This document shows positions 8,920 through 17,674 of a stretch of DNA of 64,000 bases, one piece after another. Each line of letters begins with the position of its first letter. The stretch's first letter is position 1. The position numbers and the translations under genes are program-made. Under the pieces are notes generated by a model that was not told where the DNA came from, did not search any database, and worked only from the letters and a program-made list of their open reading frames with translations. The stretch spans positions 186,001 through 250,000 of the forward strand of contig NC_014230.1 in assembly GCF_000196315.1 (NCBI RefSeq), in the 5' to 3' direction. This stretch comes from Croceibacter atlanticus HTCC2559. Its GTDB lineage: Bacteria; Bacteroidota; Bacteroidia; Flavobacteriales; Flavobacteriaceae.

Positions 8920-9597
8920 ATGAAGCTAGACGATTTATTAGAAAATGTAGAAGAACGTGGTGACAATCACGCAGGAGCAAGTAGAGAGACCCCATTAAGA
9001 GACAACGCTTTTGATCTTGATGACCAAGAAAAAATCACTTTAATACAAGATGATGTAAAGCGTATTTTAGAAACTCTTGGTATGGATCTTACAGACGACA
9101 GTCTTAAGGGCACACCTTTACGCGTTGCTAAAATGTTTGTTAAAGAAATTTTTGGCGGTCTACATCCAGACAGAAAGCCAAAAGCATCTACTTTTGAAAA
9201 CAAGTACCAATACGGTGAAATGCTAGTTGAAAAAAACATTACTGTTTACTCTACCTGCGAACACCATTTACTTCCTATTGTAGGAAAAGCACACGTAGCT
9301 TACATCTCAAAAGGAAATGTAGTAGGCCTCTCTAAAATGAACAGAATTGTAGATTACTACGCAAAGCGACCACAAGTGCAAGAGCGATTAACTTTACAAA
9401 TTGTTGAAGAACTTCAAAAAGTATTAGGCACAGAAGACGTTGCCTGTGTTATAGATGCCAAACACCTTTGCGTAAACAGTAGAGGAATTCGTGATATAGA
9501 TAGCAGTACTGTTACTAGCGAGTTTGGCGGACAATTTAAAGACAAAGAGACAAAACGCGAGTTTTTAGATTACATAAAACTTGATACCGAATTTTAA
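8920..9597 (+). CDS. folE: GTP cyclohydrolase I
   Basis: The enzyme turns GTP into 7,8-dihydroneopterin triphosphate, the first step of folate (and 7-deazaguanine) synthesis in the cytoplasm. The 225 residues match the family length. The zinc ligands are visible: Cys113 and His116 in CEHHLLP, and Cys184 in KHLCVNSRG. The first ~40 residues are a charged, poorly conserved extension that is usual in this phylum. The ATG is preceded by a TAnnTTTG promoter, which supports this start. cysS follows 22 bases downstream and is probably co-transcribed. Confidence 0.97.
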   Translation: MKLDDLLENVEERGDNHAGASRETPLRDNAFDLDDQEKITLIQDDVKRILETLGMDLTDDSLKGTPLRVAKMFVKEIFGGLHPDRKPKASTFENKYQYGEMLVEKNITVYSTCEHHLLPIVGKAHVAYISKGNVVGLSKMNRIVDYYAKRPQVQERLTLQIVEELQKVLGTEDVACVIDAKHLCVNSRGIRDIDSSTVTSEFGGQFKDKETKREFLDYIKLDTEF

Positions 9598-9619
9598 ATA
9601 AAAAAAAAGCGCTGCAATT

Positions 9620-11107
9620 ATGATCTTAGAGCAGGCCAAGAATCTTCAGATTTACAACTCACTTTCTGGACAAAAAGAAATTTTTAAGCCAATAGATGAA
9701 CATCATGTAGGAATGTATGTATGCGGCCCTACGGTTTATAGCAATGTTCATTTAGGAAATTGTAGGACATTTATTTCTTTCGACTTGGTGTTTCGTTACC
9801 TAAAACATCTTGGATACAAAGTGCGCTATGTTCGTAATATTACAGATGCAGGCCATTTAGAGAATGATGCAGAAGTAGGTGAAGATCGTATTGCTAAAAA
9901 AGCTCGCCTAGAACAAATTGAACCTATGGAAGTAGTACAACGCTACACTGTAGATTTTCATAACACCTTAGGAAAATTCAATAATCTTCCGCCAAGTATA
10001 GAGCCTACCGCTACAGGACATATTGTTGAACAAATTGAAATTATTAAAGACATTATAGACAAAGGCTTTGCTTATGAAGCTAACGGCTCTGTATATTTTG
10101 ATGTTTTAAAATATAATTCATCTAATAACTATGGCATTTTAAGTGGCCGTAAGTTAGAAGACATGATCGCAAACACAAGAGAACTTGCCGCACAAAGCGA
10201 CAAGAAAAACCCTCAAGATTTTGCGCTTTGGAAAAAAGCTGAACCACAACACATAATGAGATGGCCTTCGCCTTGGAGTGATGGCTTTCCTGGCTGGCAT
10301 CTTGAGTGTACTGTAATGAGCACAAAATACTTAGGAGAACAGTTTGATATTCATGGTGGTGGTATGGATTTAAAGTTTCCTCATCATGAATGTGAAATAG
10401 CACAAGGCAAAGCAGCTTCGGGTAAAGATCCTGTAAACTATTGGATGCACGCCAATATGCTAACCCTAAACGGTAAGAAAATGGCTAAAAGTACCGGAAA
10501 CTACATTTTACCTAATGAAATGTTTACTGGTGATAATGATATTTTAAGCAAAGCATATTTACCAAGTGTTGTTAGGTTTTCTATGCTACAAGCTAATTAC
10601 AGAAGTATTCTTGATTTTAGTGATGAAGCATTATTAGCATCTGAAAAAGGTTACTTTAAACTAATGACCGCTATAAATATGTTAGACAGCCTTCCTACCA
10701 GCAACACATCTTCTATAGATGTTGAAACCTGGAAGAACAGCTGCTATACCGCTATGAATGATGACTTCAATAGTCCAGTATTAATAGCTAAGTTATTTGA
10801 TGCCGTTAAACTTATAAACACAGTTAACGATAACAAAGACACCATTACAAAAGAAAACCTAAGTATTTTAAAGGAAACACTTAATGCGTTTGTATTTGAT
10901 GTTTTAGGATTAGAAAATGCAAATAGTAATACTGCTACAGATTCTAGCTCAGATAAATTAAGTGGCACTCTAGAACTTCTTATACAACTTAGAGCAGAAG
11001 CAAGAGCTAACAAAGACTTTGCTACAAGCGATAAAATTAGAGACGAGTTGGCAAAACTAGATATTGAACTTAAAGATGGTAAAGATGGTACTGTCTTTAA
11101 TTTATAA
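9620..11107 (+). CDS. cysS: Cysteinyl-tRNA synthetase
   Basis: This class I synthetase charges tRNA-Cys. Seen in the 495 residues: the zinc Cys in YVCGPTVY, the HIGH-type motif written VHLGN, the second zinc Cys in [10 protein letters not shown], the zinc His/Glu in [10 protein letters not shown], and the KMSKS loop as KMAKS. Length fits the family (about 460-500). The Ala in KMAKS in place of Ser is a conservative change and should not abolish activity. The gene sits between folE and yidD, in a likely operon of three genes. Confidence 0.97.
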   Translation: MILEQAKNLQIYNSLSGQKEIFKPIDEHHVGMYVCGPTVYSNVHLGNCRTFISFDLVFRYLKHLGYKVRYVRNITDAGHLENDAEVGEDRIAKKARLEQIEPMEVVQRYTVDFHNTLGKFNNLPPSIEPTATGHIVEQIEIIKDIIDKGFAYEANGSVYFDVLKYNSSNNYGILSGRKLEDMIANTRELAAQSDKKNPQDFALWKKAEPQHIMRWPSPWSDGFPGWHLECTVMSTKYLGEQFDIHGGGMDLKFPHHECEIAQGKAASGKDPVNYWMHANMLTLNGKKMAKSTGNYILPNEMFTGDNDILSKAYLPSVVRFSMLQANYRSILDFSDEALLASEKGYFKLMTAINMLDSLPTSNTSSIDVETWKNSCYTAMNDDFNSPVLIAKLFDAVKLINTVNDNKDTITKENLSILKETLNAFVFDVLGLENANSNTATDSSSDKLSGTLELLIQLRAEARANKDFATSDKIRDELAKLDIELKDGKDGTVFNL

Positions 11108-11113
11108 TATTAT

Positions 11114-11326
11114 ATGTTAAGACGCTTTTTCATCATATTAATTAGGGGTTACCAGCGATATATTTCGCCGCTAACCCCTAAAACTTGTAGATACGAACCA
11201 ACGTGTTCACAATATACTGTTGAAGCGCTACAAAAACACGGCGCTATTAAAGGCAGTTGGCTTGGTATAAAGCGTATTTTTAGCTGTAACCCATTTGGTG
11301 GCTCTGGATATGATCCTGTACCTTAA
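11114..11326 (+). CDS. yidD: Membrane protein insertion efficiency factor YidD
   Basis: The 70-residue protein has the YidD signature: [25 protein letters not shown], then a [24 protein letters not shown] end, with three conserved cysteines. YidD is an inner-membrane-associated protein that aids YidC-dependent insertion. It lies 6 bases after cysS and ends directly beside the stop of the convergent nucleoid-associated protein gene, leaving no room for a separate terminator. Confidence 0.95.
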   Translation: MLRRFFIILIRGYQRYISPLTPKTCRYEPTCSQYTVEALQKHGAIKGSWLGIKRIFSCNPFGGSGYDPVP

Positions 11327-12385
11327 TTAATTCTTTTCTTCTTTATTAAAGTAAACTAAGTAATAGTACATCTGTTTTTCTTCATCCCAACCTTTTTCAA
11401 CAAACTTTTCAGCACTTTCTGGATTAATAAAATCCATTTTAATTTGAATGTTAGTATCTAGGTTAATTGTATTCTTTATAGATTTTCTTGAAGCACTTAC
11501 TGCTGTATTTGAAATTGGAAACTCTGTTAAGTCTTCAATTTTATACTTAGGGGCTTTCTCTACCTTGTAATGCTTGAATTCTGGAATAAGATCTGGGTTA
11601 TCAATAACTTCGTTTAAGAACGATGTTTCTTCAAACTTATCATTCTTAGCAAAATGATTAACTGCACGATTCATAAACATCACTTCCTCCTTTTTATCTT
11701 CAGCAGGATTTACAACATCTTTAGCAAAATTCTGGCAAAATTTTAAGTAGTTTTTAGTGAAGAAATTATCATCGGCAAAAACATCTACGCCTAAAAACTG
11801 CTCTAACCAATATTTGGTATCGTAGCGATTTGAGTCAACAGACAAGATCTTATAACCTTCTTCTTTATTTTTATTAAAAATTAGAGCACCTTTATCTAAT
11901 TTATTCAAGTTAACACCTTGCTCAAGGATAAGGTCAAGGTTATCTTGTTTTTCTTTAAACTGAAGAAAATCACTTTTTAATTCACTTTTAAAGATCCCTA
12001 TTGCGCTCATTTTCTCATTATCTAGCTGTACATTTTCAAAGTACACTACATACAGCTCTCCACTTTTAATATGCGGATGACTAGATGTTTCATATAATAA
12101 TGAAGCAATTTTTTTAGACTGCTCATGAGCCACTTCTGGTTGCTCAAAAATTTTAGAGGCTACATTAAATAGTTCGTGAAACTCTAAATCTGCCTCGTGC
12201 GTAAAATTGTAATACGTCTCTTCTTTTTCTCTAAAAGACTTTAAAAAAAATTCTTTTATAAGTGGCGTTAACTCATCACTCAACACATAAGGACTTTGTG
12301 ACATAAAATAAGATTCATTACGGCTTTTGTTACCTATTCTATGAATACTTAAGTTTTCTATTTGAGCGTTATATAAGTTAATCAT
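11327..12385 (-). CDS. Nucleoid-associated protein, NdpA/YejK (NA37) family
   Basis: The 352-residue protein begins MINLYNAQIENLSIHRIGNK, typical of the bacteroidal branch of the NA37 family, whose E. coli member YejK binds the nucleoid. It has no signal peptide or membrane segment and is rich in Lys and Glu. Family length is 335-355 residues. The molecular role is poorly known; DNA binding is taken from the family, not seen in the sequence. The gene is alone, 43 bases downstream of the pRiA4b ORF-3-like gene on the same strand. Confidence 0.82.
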   Translation of the reverse strand: MINLYNAQIENLSIHRIGNKSRNESYFMSQSPYVLSDELTPLIKEFFLKSFREKEETYYNFTHEADLEFHELFNVASKIFEQPEVAHEQSKKIASLLYETSSHPHIKSGELYVVYFENVQLDNEKMSAIGIFKSELKSDFLQFKEKQDNLDLILEQGVNLNKLDKGALIFNKNKEEGYKILSVDSNRYDTKYWLEQFLGVDVFADDNFFTKNYLKFCQNFAKDVVNPAEDKKEEVMFMNRAVNHFAKNDKFEETSFLNEVIDNPDLIPEFKHYKVEKAPKYKIEDLTEFPISNTAVSASRKSIKNTINLDTNIQIKMDFINPESAEKFVEKGWDEEKQMYYYLVYFNKEEKN

Positions 12386-12428
12386 TAACTAGTATTATTT
12401 TAAATTAATAAATTTTACAAGACAAGTA

Positions 12429-12947
12429 TTAGTTCCAGTTTTCATCAAAATCCAGATTGTCATAATCGTCTATATCTAAGTCGTCCTGAAATTCGTTCTC
12501 GTATTCATCACCGCCTAAATCTTCTGCCTCAAACTCTCTATCTGGAGGACTATCTGGCAATTGCCCATGAACATACATAAGGTTAGGGTAATCTACACCT
12601 TCTGCCTGTTCAGAAATATCTGCTAGCTCTACATAGAATGTCCACATACTTAAAAAGTCATACACATAAATCATCTTAGTGTTGCTCTGAGAAAAAACAT
12701 CTTCAATAGCTGTTTCATTCATCATCCTCACTTTACTAACACCTTCACTCATATCAAAAAGCACAATCTCTTCTCCTTGGCTCCACTCATCATCACTAAC
12801 GTAAAAAGAAGCCATCTCTGTACCATCAAACCCAAAAGATTGGGTAATAACATTGTGTAAATCTTCTAATGAATTTGTTTTTAAAATTTCTATATCTCTA
12901 AAAACATCTTCAACAGTATCGAGTACAACTCTAAATCTATAAACCAT
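12429..12947 (-). CDS. pRiA4b ORF-3-like (IS1096 TnpR-like) domain protein
   Basis: The 172-residue cytoplasmic protein starts with YRFRVVLDTVEDVFRDIEI and has FGFDGTEMASFYVSDDEW, the core of the pRiA4b ORF-3-like family (PF07929). The last 40 residues are very acidic (Asp/Glu runs). The family was first met in mobile elements, but this version is common as a lone chromosomal gene in Flavobacteriia, and nothing around it looks mobile. No biochemical function is established. The ATG chosen is preceded by an AT-rich leader with GTGCAAAGATACG (minus-strand TATCTTTG box at about 12965-12975). Confidence 0.8.
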   Translation of the reverse strand: MVYRFRVVLDTVEDVFRDIEILKTNSLEDLHNVITQSFGFDGTEMASFYVSDDEWSQGEEIVLFDMSEGVSKVRMMNETAIEDVFSQSNTKMIYVYDFLSMWTFYVELADISEQAEGVDYPNLMYVHGQLPDSPPDREFEAEDLGGDEYENEFQDDLDIDDYDNLDFDENWN

Positions 12948-13090
12948 AGCTTAAAATTTTAAGTGTGCAAAGATACGAGATTACAATAGGAAAAACATAA
13001 ATATATTACACTGCCTTTTAAAAATAGATACTTAACATTTAGGTTCTTTAGAAAAGCAATATCTTGCCAATTATAAACAAAGATTATTTT

Positions 13091-13342
13091 ATGGCTTTAA
13101 CTAATAATGACATTTTTAAAAAATTACGAGTTGCATTAAAACTAAGGGATGACGATATTGTACAGATATGTGCGTTGGTAGATTTTAAGGTTACAAAAAG
13201 CGAGTTAGGGGCAATTTTTAGAAAAGAAGACCATCCTAAATATGTAGAGTGTGGTGATCAATTTTTAAGAAATTTCCTTAATGGACTAGTTATACATTTA
13301 AGAGGACCAATGCCAGACAAAAGAGAGAAAAAAACAACTTAA
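13091..13342 (+). CDS. DUF1456 family protein, single-domain form
   Basis: From the ATG at 13091 the product is 83 residues: MALTNNDIFKKLRVALKL, then DDDIVQICALVDFKVTKSELGAIFRKEDHP, the DUF1456 pattern (E. coli YehS). Many family members carry two such domains in about 150 residues; this one has a single copy, ending RGPMPDKREKK. An in-frame TTG at 13064 lies inside a likely -7 box (TATCTTGC, 13060-13067), so the ATG is the better start. Function is unknown. Confidence 0.8.
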   Translation: MALTNNDIFKKLRVALKLRDDDIVQICALVDFKVTKSELGAIFRKEDHPKYVECGDQFLRNFLNGLVIHLRGPMPDKREKKTT

Positions 13343-13418
13343 TTTTCTTAATCTACAATTAACCTAATACTCCTATGATATTCCATATAGGATTATTGCG
13401 TAACTATTGCAATCCCAT

Positions 13419-13426
13419 TATCTTTG
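13419..13426 (+). promoter_or_regulatory. thrS promoter -7 box
   Basis: TATCTTTG, followed by CAACC, matches TAnnTTTG. It lies 20 bases before the thrS ATG at 13446, and an upstream in-frame TTG at 13407 would start before the promoter, which decides the start in favour of the ATG. The leader is too short for a T-box or other large riboregulator. Confidence 0.7.
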
Positions 13427-13445
13427 CAACCTTAATTTTATCACT

Positions 13446-15392
13446 ATGATCAATATCACTTTGCCAGATGGCAGTGTAAAAGAATTTGAAGCTGGCGCTA
13501 CAGCAATGGATGTCGCCAAAAGTATAAGCGAAGGCCTTGCCAGAAACGTTATTTCTGCAAGCTTTAACGGTACAAAGGTAGAAACCACAACACCTCTTCA
13601 TGAAGATGGTAGCCTAATCTTATTTACATTTCGTGACGAAGAAGGTAAAAAAGCATTTTGGCACTCTACATCTCACGTTATGGCAGATGCTTTACAACAG
13701 CTTTATCCTGGTATAAAATTAACCATAGGACCTGCTATTGACAATGGTTTTTATTACGATATAGATTTTGGTGATCAGAAGATTTCTGAAAACGACTTTA
13801 AGAAGATTGAAGATAAAATGCTAGAGATAGCACGTGGCAAACACGAGTTTCAATTACGCTCTGTAACTAAAGCCGAAGCTCTAGAGTTTTACAAGAACGA
13901 AAACAACCCTTTTAAGGTTGAATTAATTGAGAACTTAACAGATGGTGACATTACTTTTTGTGACCATAGTAACTTTACAGATTTATGCCGTGGTGGCCAC
14001 ATACCTAACACTGGCATTATTAAAGCTGTTAAGCTATTAAATATTGCAGGTGCATATTGGCGTGGCGATGAGAAAAACCCTCAACTTACACGAGTTTATG
14101 GAGTTTCTTTTCCAAAGCAGAAAGAATTAAAGGAATACTTAGAGCTTTTAGAAGAAGCTAAAAGACGCGACCACAGAAAGTTAGGAAAAGAACTTAGCTT
14201 GTTTACTTTTTCACAAAAAGTTGGTCAAGGTTTGCCGCTATGGCTACCTAAAGGTGCAGCATTAAGAGAACGTCTTGAAAATTTCTTAAAAAAAGCACAG
14301 AAAAAGGCTGGATATGAAATGGTTGTAACACCACATATTGGGCAAAAAGAATTATATGTAACATCTGGGCACTATGCCAAATATGGCGAAGACAGTTTTC
14401 AGCCAATCTCAACACCAGCAGAAGGCGAAGAGTTTTTATTAAAACCTATGAACTGCCCGCACCACTGCGAAATATACAATAACAGTCCTTGGTCTTACAG
14501 AGATTTACCTAAGCGTTATGCAGAATTTGGGACAGTTTACCGTTACGAGCAAAGTGGTGAGCTTCACGGCTTGTCTCGTGTAAGAGGCTTTACCCAAGAT
14601 GATGCCCATATCTTTTGTACGCCAGATCAATTAGATGAAGAGTTTAAAAAGGTAATAGACCTTACAATGTATGTTTTCTCTAGTTTAGGCTTTGAAAACT
14701 TCACAACACAAGTATCATTAAGAGATCCTGAAAATCCTGACAAGTATATTGGTAAAGAAGAAAATTGGGAAAAAGCAGAAAATGCAATTTTAAGTGCTGT
14801 TAAAGATAAAGGTCTAAATTACATAGTAGAAACTGGCGAAGCCGCATTTTATGGCCCTAAATTAGACTTTATGGTTAAAGATGCACTTGGCAGAAGCTGG
14901 CAACTTGGCACAATTCAGGTAGACTACAATCTGCCAGAACGTTTTGACCTGACATATAAAGGCAGTGACAATGAGTTGCATAGACCAGTTATGATTCACA
15001 GAGCTCCATTTGGAAGCATGGAGCGTTTTGTGGCAATATTACTAGAACATACTGCCGGAAACTTCCCATTATGGTTAATGCCAGAACAAGCTATTATCCT
15101 ATCACTCAGCGAGAAATATGAGAATTACAGCAAAAAAGTTTTAAATTTGCTTGAAAATCACGAAATTCGCGCCCTTACGGATCATAGAAGTGAAACAATG
15201 GGTAAGAAGATTCGTGAAGCAGAAGTCAACAAAATACCATATATGTTGATAGTTGGAGAGCAAGAAGAAAATGATGGTACGGTTTCTGTACGTAAACACG
15301 GTGGAGAGGATTTAGGAACAATGACAGTTGAAGAGTTTTCAAAACTTGTAAACGAAGAGATTTCTAAAACCCTCAAAACATTTGAAGTTTAA
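13446..15392 (+). CDS. thrS: Threonyl-tRNA synthetase
   Basis: This class II synthetase charges tRNA-Thr and edits Ser-tRNA-Thr. The 648-residue product has the N-terminal TGS domain ([11 protein letters not shown]), the editing domain with [11 protein letters not shown] and [10 protein letters not shown], the catalytic core with the zinc Cys in [12 protein letters not shown], motif 2 ([20 protein letters not shown]), motif 3 ([15 protein letters not shown]), and a C-terminal anticodon-binding domain. Length is normal. It leads the thrS-infC-rpmI-rplT cluster, an arrangement widely kept in bacteria; no terminator is visible between thrS and infC, so they are probably co-transcribed. Confidence 0.98.
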   Translation: MINITLPDGSVKEFEAGATAMDVAKSISEGLARNVISASFNGTKVETTTPLHEDGSLILFTFRDEEGKKAFWHSTSHVMADALQQLYPGIKLTIGPAIDNGFYYDIDFGDQKISENDFKKIEDKMLEIARGKHEFQLRSVTKAEALEFYKNENNPFKVELIENLTDGDITFCDHSNFTDLCRGGHIPNTGIIKAVKLLNIAGAYWRGDEKNPQLTRVYGVSFPKQKELKEYLELLEEAKRRDHRKLGKELSLFTFSQKVGQGLPLWLPKGAALRERLENFLKKAQKKAGYEMVVTPHIGQKELYVTSGHYAKYGEDSFQPISTPAEGEEFLLKPMNCPHHCEIYNNSPWSYRDLPKRYAEFGTVYRYEQSGELHGLSRVRGFTQDDAHIFCTPDQLDEEFKKVIDLTMYVFSSLGFENFTTQVSLRDPENPDKYIGKEENWEKAENAILSAVKDKGLNYIVETGEAAFYGPKLDFMVKDALGRSWQLGTIQVDYNLPERFDLTYKGSDNELHRPVMIHRAPFGSMERFVAILLEHTAGNFPLWLMPEQAIILSLSEKYENYSKKVLNLLENHEIRALTDHRSETMGKKIREAEVNKIPYMLIVGEQEENDGTVSVRKHGGEDLGTMTVEEFSKLVNEEISKTLKTFEV

Positions 15393-15430
15393 CAACAACT
15401 GATTTATTTCAGTTTTAAAATAAGTAAGCC

Positions 15431-15988
15431 ATAGCAATACGTAGAAAAAGATCGAGAAGACCTCTAAGAGAAATAAAAGAGGACCCTCATAAGATTAACA
15501 ACAAAATTAGAGCTAAAGAATTGCGCCTTGTAGGTGACAATGTAGAAATGGGTATATACCCAACAAGAGATGCTATAAAAATTGCTGAAGAGCAAGGATT
15601 AGATCTTGTAGAAATTTCCCCTAACGCTGAGCCACCAGTTGCAAAGGTTATGGATTATAAGAAATTTTTATACGAACAAAAGAAACGCGAAAAAGCCATT
15701 AAGGCAAAAGCGAGTAAAGTGGTTGTAAAAGAAATTCGTTTTGGTCCCAATACAGATGATCATGACTACGAGTTTAAGAAAAACCACGGTGAGAAGTTCT
15801 TAAAAGAAGGCGCTAAATTGAAAGCTTATGTTTTCTTTAAAGGCCGATCTATAGTATTTAAAGATCAAGGAGAAATTCTTTTATTGCGTTTAGCACAAGA
15901 CCTAGAAGATGTAGGAAAGGTTGAGCAAATGCCAAAACTAGAAGGAAAGCGAATGACAATGTTCATTGCTCCTAAGAAGACAAAATAA
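15431..15988 (+). CDS. infC: Translation initiation factor IF-3, starting at ATA
   Basis: IF-3 binds the 30S subunit, splits ribosomes and checks start-codon pairing. The frame has no ATG before the conserved core. Reading upstream, it opens after a TAA at 15425-15427 with GCC ATA GCA ATA CGT, giving (M)[17 protein letters not shown], which matches the usual N-terminus of Bacteroidota IF-3; I therefore place the start at the ATA of 15431 (185 residues). A TTG at 15521 would remove the first 30 residues, including [10 protein letters not shown]. The core [22 protein letters not shown] and C-terminal [19 protein letters not shown] are clear. Rare starts on infC allow autoregulation in other bacteria. 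Confidence 0.9.
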   Translation: MAIRRKRSRRPLREIKEDPHKINNKIRAKELRLVGDNVEMGIYPTRDAIKIAEEQGLDLVEISPNAEPPVAKVMDYKKFLYEQKKREKAIKAKASKVVVKEIRFGPNTDDHDYEFKKNHGEKFLKEGAKLKAYVFFKGRSIVFKDQGEILLLRLAQDLEDVGKVEQMPKLEGKRMTMFIAPKKTK

Positions 15989-16051
15989 TATTACTGATTT
16001 TAGTAAAGCACTAAAACAGATACAATAAAGAGAGAGTAAAACTTAGGAATT

Positions 16052-16249
16052 ATGCCTAAACAGAAAACAAAATCCAGTGCTAAGAAACGTTTTAAACTAA
16101 CAGCGTCTGGTAAGATTAAAAGAAAGCACGCGTTTAAAAGTCACATCTTAACAAAGAAGACTAAAAAACAAAAGCTTGCATTAACGCACTCTACTTTGGT
16201 ACACAAAGCAGATGAGCCTAATGTAAAGATTATGATGAACCTAAAGTAA
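16052..16249 (+). CDS. rpmI: 50S ribosomal protein L35
   Basis: The 65-residue, highly basic protein begins [31 protein letters not shown] cut to the usual L35 pattern (K-rich, T-x-S-G-K-I-K-R). Length is normal. It lies 63 bases after infC and 108 bases before rplT, in the classic infC-rpmI-rplT order. Confidence 0.97.
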   Translation: MPKQKTKSSAKKRFKLTASGKIKRKHAFKSHILTKKTKKQKLALTHSTLVHKADEPNVKIMMNLK

Positions 16250-16357
16250 TATTTAGAGACATTATAACTAAGGTTAAATAAATTATAAACCATGGAGTTG
16301 GGCCAACAAAAGATCCTAAATTAAGTTAGGGCGCCTACTACAAAAACAATTAAAATT
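16250..16357 (+). promoter_or_regulatory. rpmI-rplT spacer with possible leader structure
   Basis: This 108-base spacer is long for an operon of ribosomal genes. It holds a GC-richer patch (16290-16337) with a small hairpin CCTAA/TTAGG at 16315-16330 and an overlapping alternative pairing TAGG/CCTA at 16327-16337 around GCG. In other bacteria L20 represses this operon through its leader. A similar role here is a guess from position and the mutually exclusive hairpins. Confidence 0.3.
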
Positions 16358-16702
16358 ATGCCAAGATCAGTAAATTCAGTAGCTTCAAGAGCCAGAAGAA
16401 AAAAGGTGATGAAGCAAGCAAAAGGTTACTTTGGACGTCGTAAAAACGTTTGGACAGTAGCAAAAAATGCGGTAGACAAAGCGATGCAATATTCGTACAG
16501 AGACCGCAAGACTAAGAAAAGAAACTTCCGTTCATTATGGATTATGCGTATTAACGCAGGTGCACGTTTAAATGGTATGTCTTATTCTCAGTTTATGGGT
16601 GCAGTTAAGAAAAACAATATCGAACTTAATCGTAAGGTATTAGCAGACTTAGCAATGAACCATCCAGAGGCTTTCACAGCAGTTGTCAACAAAGTAAAAT
16701 AA
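16358..16702 (+). CDS. rplT: 50S ribosomal protein L20
   Basis: The 114-residue basic protein opens [19 protein letters not shown] and contains [10 protein letters not shown] and [19 protein letters not shown], the signature of L20, needed early in 50S assembly. Length matches the family (114-120). It is the last gene of the thrS-infC-rpmI-rplT cluster and is followed by a strong terminator. Confidence 0.98.
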   Translation: MPRSVNSVASRARRKKVMKQAKGYFGRRKNVWTVAKNAVDKAMQYSYRDRKTKKRNFRSLWIMRINAGARLNGMSYSQFMGAVKKNNIELNRKVLADLAMNHPEAFTAVVNKVK

Positions 16703-16725
16703 ATTATAACAACATTCTCTCTTAG

Positions 16726-16757
16726 AAAAACCCTTCAGTTTTACTGAAGGGTTTTTT
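16726..16757 (+). terminator. Terminator after rplT
   Basis: AAAAACCCTTCAG, loop TTTTA, CTGAAGGGTTTTTT: a perfect 8-bp GC-containing stem extended by A/T pairs and followed by a T run. Confidence 0.93.
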
Positions 16758-16825
16758 GTTGTTTTATACATAAGGTGTTGTTATTAAAATAAAAGCTTAA
16801 CTTCATAACATTATAATATTACCTT

Positions 16826-17674
16826 ATGAAGTTTATTTGTCTTGCCTGCCTCCTAGTATTTTCAGTTTCAATTTCCGCACAATATACAGAAATAGCAACC
16901 TTTGAATTTCAACAATTTAACGGCAATACAAAAGAGAACACCAATTACAACACTACCGTATTTAATGCTGGCTTATTATTGGGTTTTAATACAAATTCTA
17001 ATAAAACTACAACTGTGTTTTTTAGACCCAGTTATCAGCAAAGAATCATTACAGGACCAAACCCACTAAGCCTATACAAACCAGAACTCATCACTGGAAT
17101 TAGTCACAATTTTAATGACTCTTGGAAAATACAAGGATTTGCTCTAGCTAGACTTGCTTCTAACTTTAACTCTATAGATAATGAGCATTACCAATTTGGT
17201 GGAGGCGCATTGGCAACTTATAAGTCTTCTGAACGTTTGTCATACAGGTTTGGAGCATATGCAAGAAAACAACCAAAAGGCGTCTTAGCATTTCCATTTA
17301 TAGGGTTAAATTATAGGTTTGGAACTAACCGTTGGCAACTAAATGTTTTATTACCACAATATGCTTATCTAAAATACACTGTAAAAGAATCTTCTTGGTA
17401 TGCTGGATTACGTTTAAACTATGTCACAGAACAATATAGAACAGAGCTTAACAATACTTCATTACACTATATTGAGCTTACAGAGTTTACATCTGAAGTA
17501 TTTATAGAGTATTATCTAACTAAAGGTTTGGTGGTTTACGGTCGCGCTGGCTTTTTAAATTATCAGAAATACGAACTGTATAATGAGCAGGACTTACTTT
17601 TAAACCCTAACACCAGAGAAGTTAAGGATGTACTTACTGGAAGAATAGGCTTAGCTTACCGTATTTTAAATTAA
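16826..17674 (+). CDS. Exported beta-barrel-like protein of unknown function
   Basis: The 282-residue protein has a signal peptide (residues 1-19, ending SAQ). The rest alternates short polar turns with aromatic-rich strands (for example TTVFFRPSYQQRI, LSYRFGAYARKQ, NRWQLNVLLPQYAYL) and ends in a strand that closes LAYRILN, so an outer-membrane barrel of about 10-12 strands is likely. I do not recognise the family; DUF6268-type barrels are a possibility only. Its 3' end overlaps the convergent 17671 gene by four bases, so no terminator lies between them. Confidence 0.75.
   Translation: MKFICLACLLVFSVSISAQYTEIATFEFQQFNGNTKENTNYNTTVFNAGLLLGFNTNSNKTTTVFFRPSYQQRIITGPNPLSLYKPELITGISHNFNDSWKIQGFALARLASNFNSIDNEHYQFGGGALATYKSSERLSYRFGAYARKQPKGVLAFPFIGLNYRFGTNRWQLNVLLPQYAYLKYTVKESSWYAGLRLNYVTEQYRTELNNTSLHYIELTEFTSEVFIEYYLTKGLVVYGRAGFLNYQKYELYNEQDLLLNPNTREVKDVLTGRIGLAYRILN

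Noticed and set aside
12429-12947. A mobile-element passenger gene, as the family name (IS1096 TnpR-like) suggests
   Set aside because: No transposase, inverted repeats or composition change surrounds it, and the family is common as an ordinary chromosomal gene in Flavobacteriia.
13343-13445. A T-box or amino-acid leader upstream of thrS
   Set aside because: Only 20 bases separate the -7 box from the ATG, too short for such a structure.
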